From: Fidelibacterota bacterium
GTDB taxonomy: Bacteria; Fidelibacterota; SORT01
Reading direction: 5' to 3'
DNA: 64,000 nt
Assembly: GCA_022571215.1 (NCBI GenBank)
Contig: JACZYG010000001.1
Span: 291,496-355,495 of the forward strand
Under the pieces are notes generated by a model. It was not told the DNA's origin. It searched no databases and was given only the letters and a program-made list of their open reading frames with translations. Below, piece after piece: positions 63,892 through 64,000 of the stretch. The translations under genes were made by a program, and so were the position numbers. Every line of letters begins with the position of its first letter. Positions within the stretch are counted from its first letter, which is position 1.

Positions 63892-64000
63892 ATCAAAACA
63901 GGCCTGAATATCCCCGAATAGGCCCCAATCCGCGCACATATGCGTACCGATTCAATAATTATTGAAAATTTAGAAGGTGGATACCATCGACAAACAGGAG

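Noticed and set aside
63977..64000. Possible GTG start of a gene (VDTIDKQE...) running off the right edge, suggesting an integrase after tRNA-Phe
   Set aside because: Only eight codons are visible and no repeat of the tRNA 3' end occurs in the window; not supportable.
1..64000. CRISPR arrays, rRNA genes and prophage modules
   Set aside because: No regularly spaced direct repeats, rRNA segments or phage structural genes were seen anywhere in the window.

Overview
The window looks like a chromosomal segment from a Gram-negative, aerobic bacterium of about 40% GC that runs through the dnaA region. Evidence for this is an LptD-type outer-membrane protein of 1228 residues, outer-membrane beta-barrel and LolA-like genes, O-antigen genes and two aa3-type cytochrome oxidase operons. 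Gene content and protein style suggest the FCB group. A marine SAR406/Marinimicrobia-type lineage is my guess only; no rRNA is present to decide it.

Layout. 1-4403: yidC start, yidD, rnpA and rpmH on the minus strand, a 440-bp gap with weak DnaA-box-like sites, then dnaA, lexA and dinB on the plus strand. lexA has a clear promoter carrying tandem direct repeats. 4430-17983 (minus): membrane protein, radical SAM/SPASM enzyme, two family-2 glycosyltransferases, mgtE, cystathionine beta-synthase, a CPBP protease, an SpoU methyltransferase, lptD, rarA and tRNA-Thr. 18272-29174: a receiver-only response regulator and a surface-polysaccharide locus. The plus half holds a fused WbpB/WbpD-like enzyme, a UDP-GlcNAc-type 2-epimerase and a GT4; the minus half holds GT4, GT2, ligase/polymerase, flippase and chain-length genes. 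29581-37194: transketolase-like enzyme, sulfate adenylyltransferase, an unusual two-gene nuclease pair, a lipoprotein metallo-beta-lactamase and a split Ada system. 37328-42884: an acetyltransferase, then a tightly coupled operon of a beta-barrel, an ABC ATPase, two FtsX-type permeases and a LolA-like protein.

43078-52807 is a catabolic island, visibly richer in G+C than its surroundings: enoyl-CoA hydratase, aldehyde dehydrogenase, a two-subunit CoA-transferase, a fused molybdenum hydroxylase and a phenylacetyl-CoA-epoxidase-like set (paaA, paaD-N, paaB, paaC, paaD-C). PaaD is split into two separate genes, the second a 59-residue zinc ribbon. 52808-63281 (minus) is a cytochrome c oxidase locus with heme A biosynthesis genes (ctaA, ctaB) and a tandem second ctaC-ctaD pair. 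The second ctaD is interrupted by an 851-bp IS1595-like element with perfect 24-bp terminal repeats and a 7-bp target duplication; removing it restores the frame exactly. The window ends with tRNA-Phe and a probable terminator.

The most unusual items are the NDT/TIR-like plus PD-(D/E)XK nuclease gene followed by a degenerate nuclease-like partner (33315-34745), the split PaaD, and the structured intergenic element at 50178-50295. Small genes found by reading the sequence include rpmH (51 aa), the PaaD zinc ribbon (59 aa) and a 33-residue membrane protein translationally coupled to cox3. In the last 109 bases (63892-64000) I see only palindromes, one of them a perfect 16-bp palindrome at 63951-63966.
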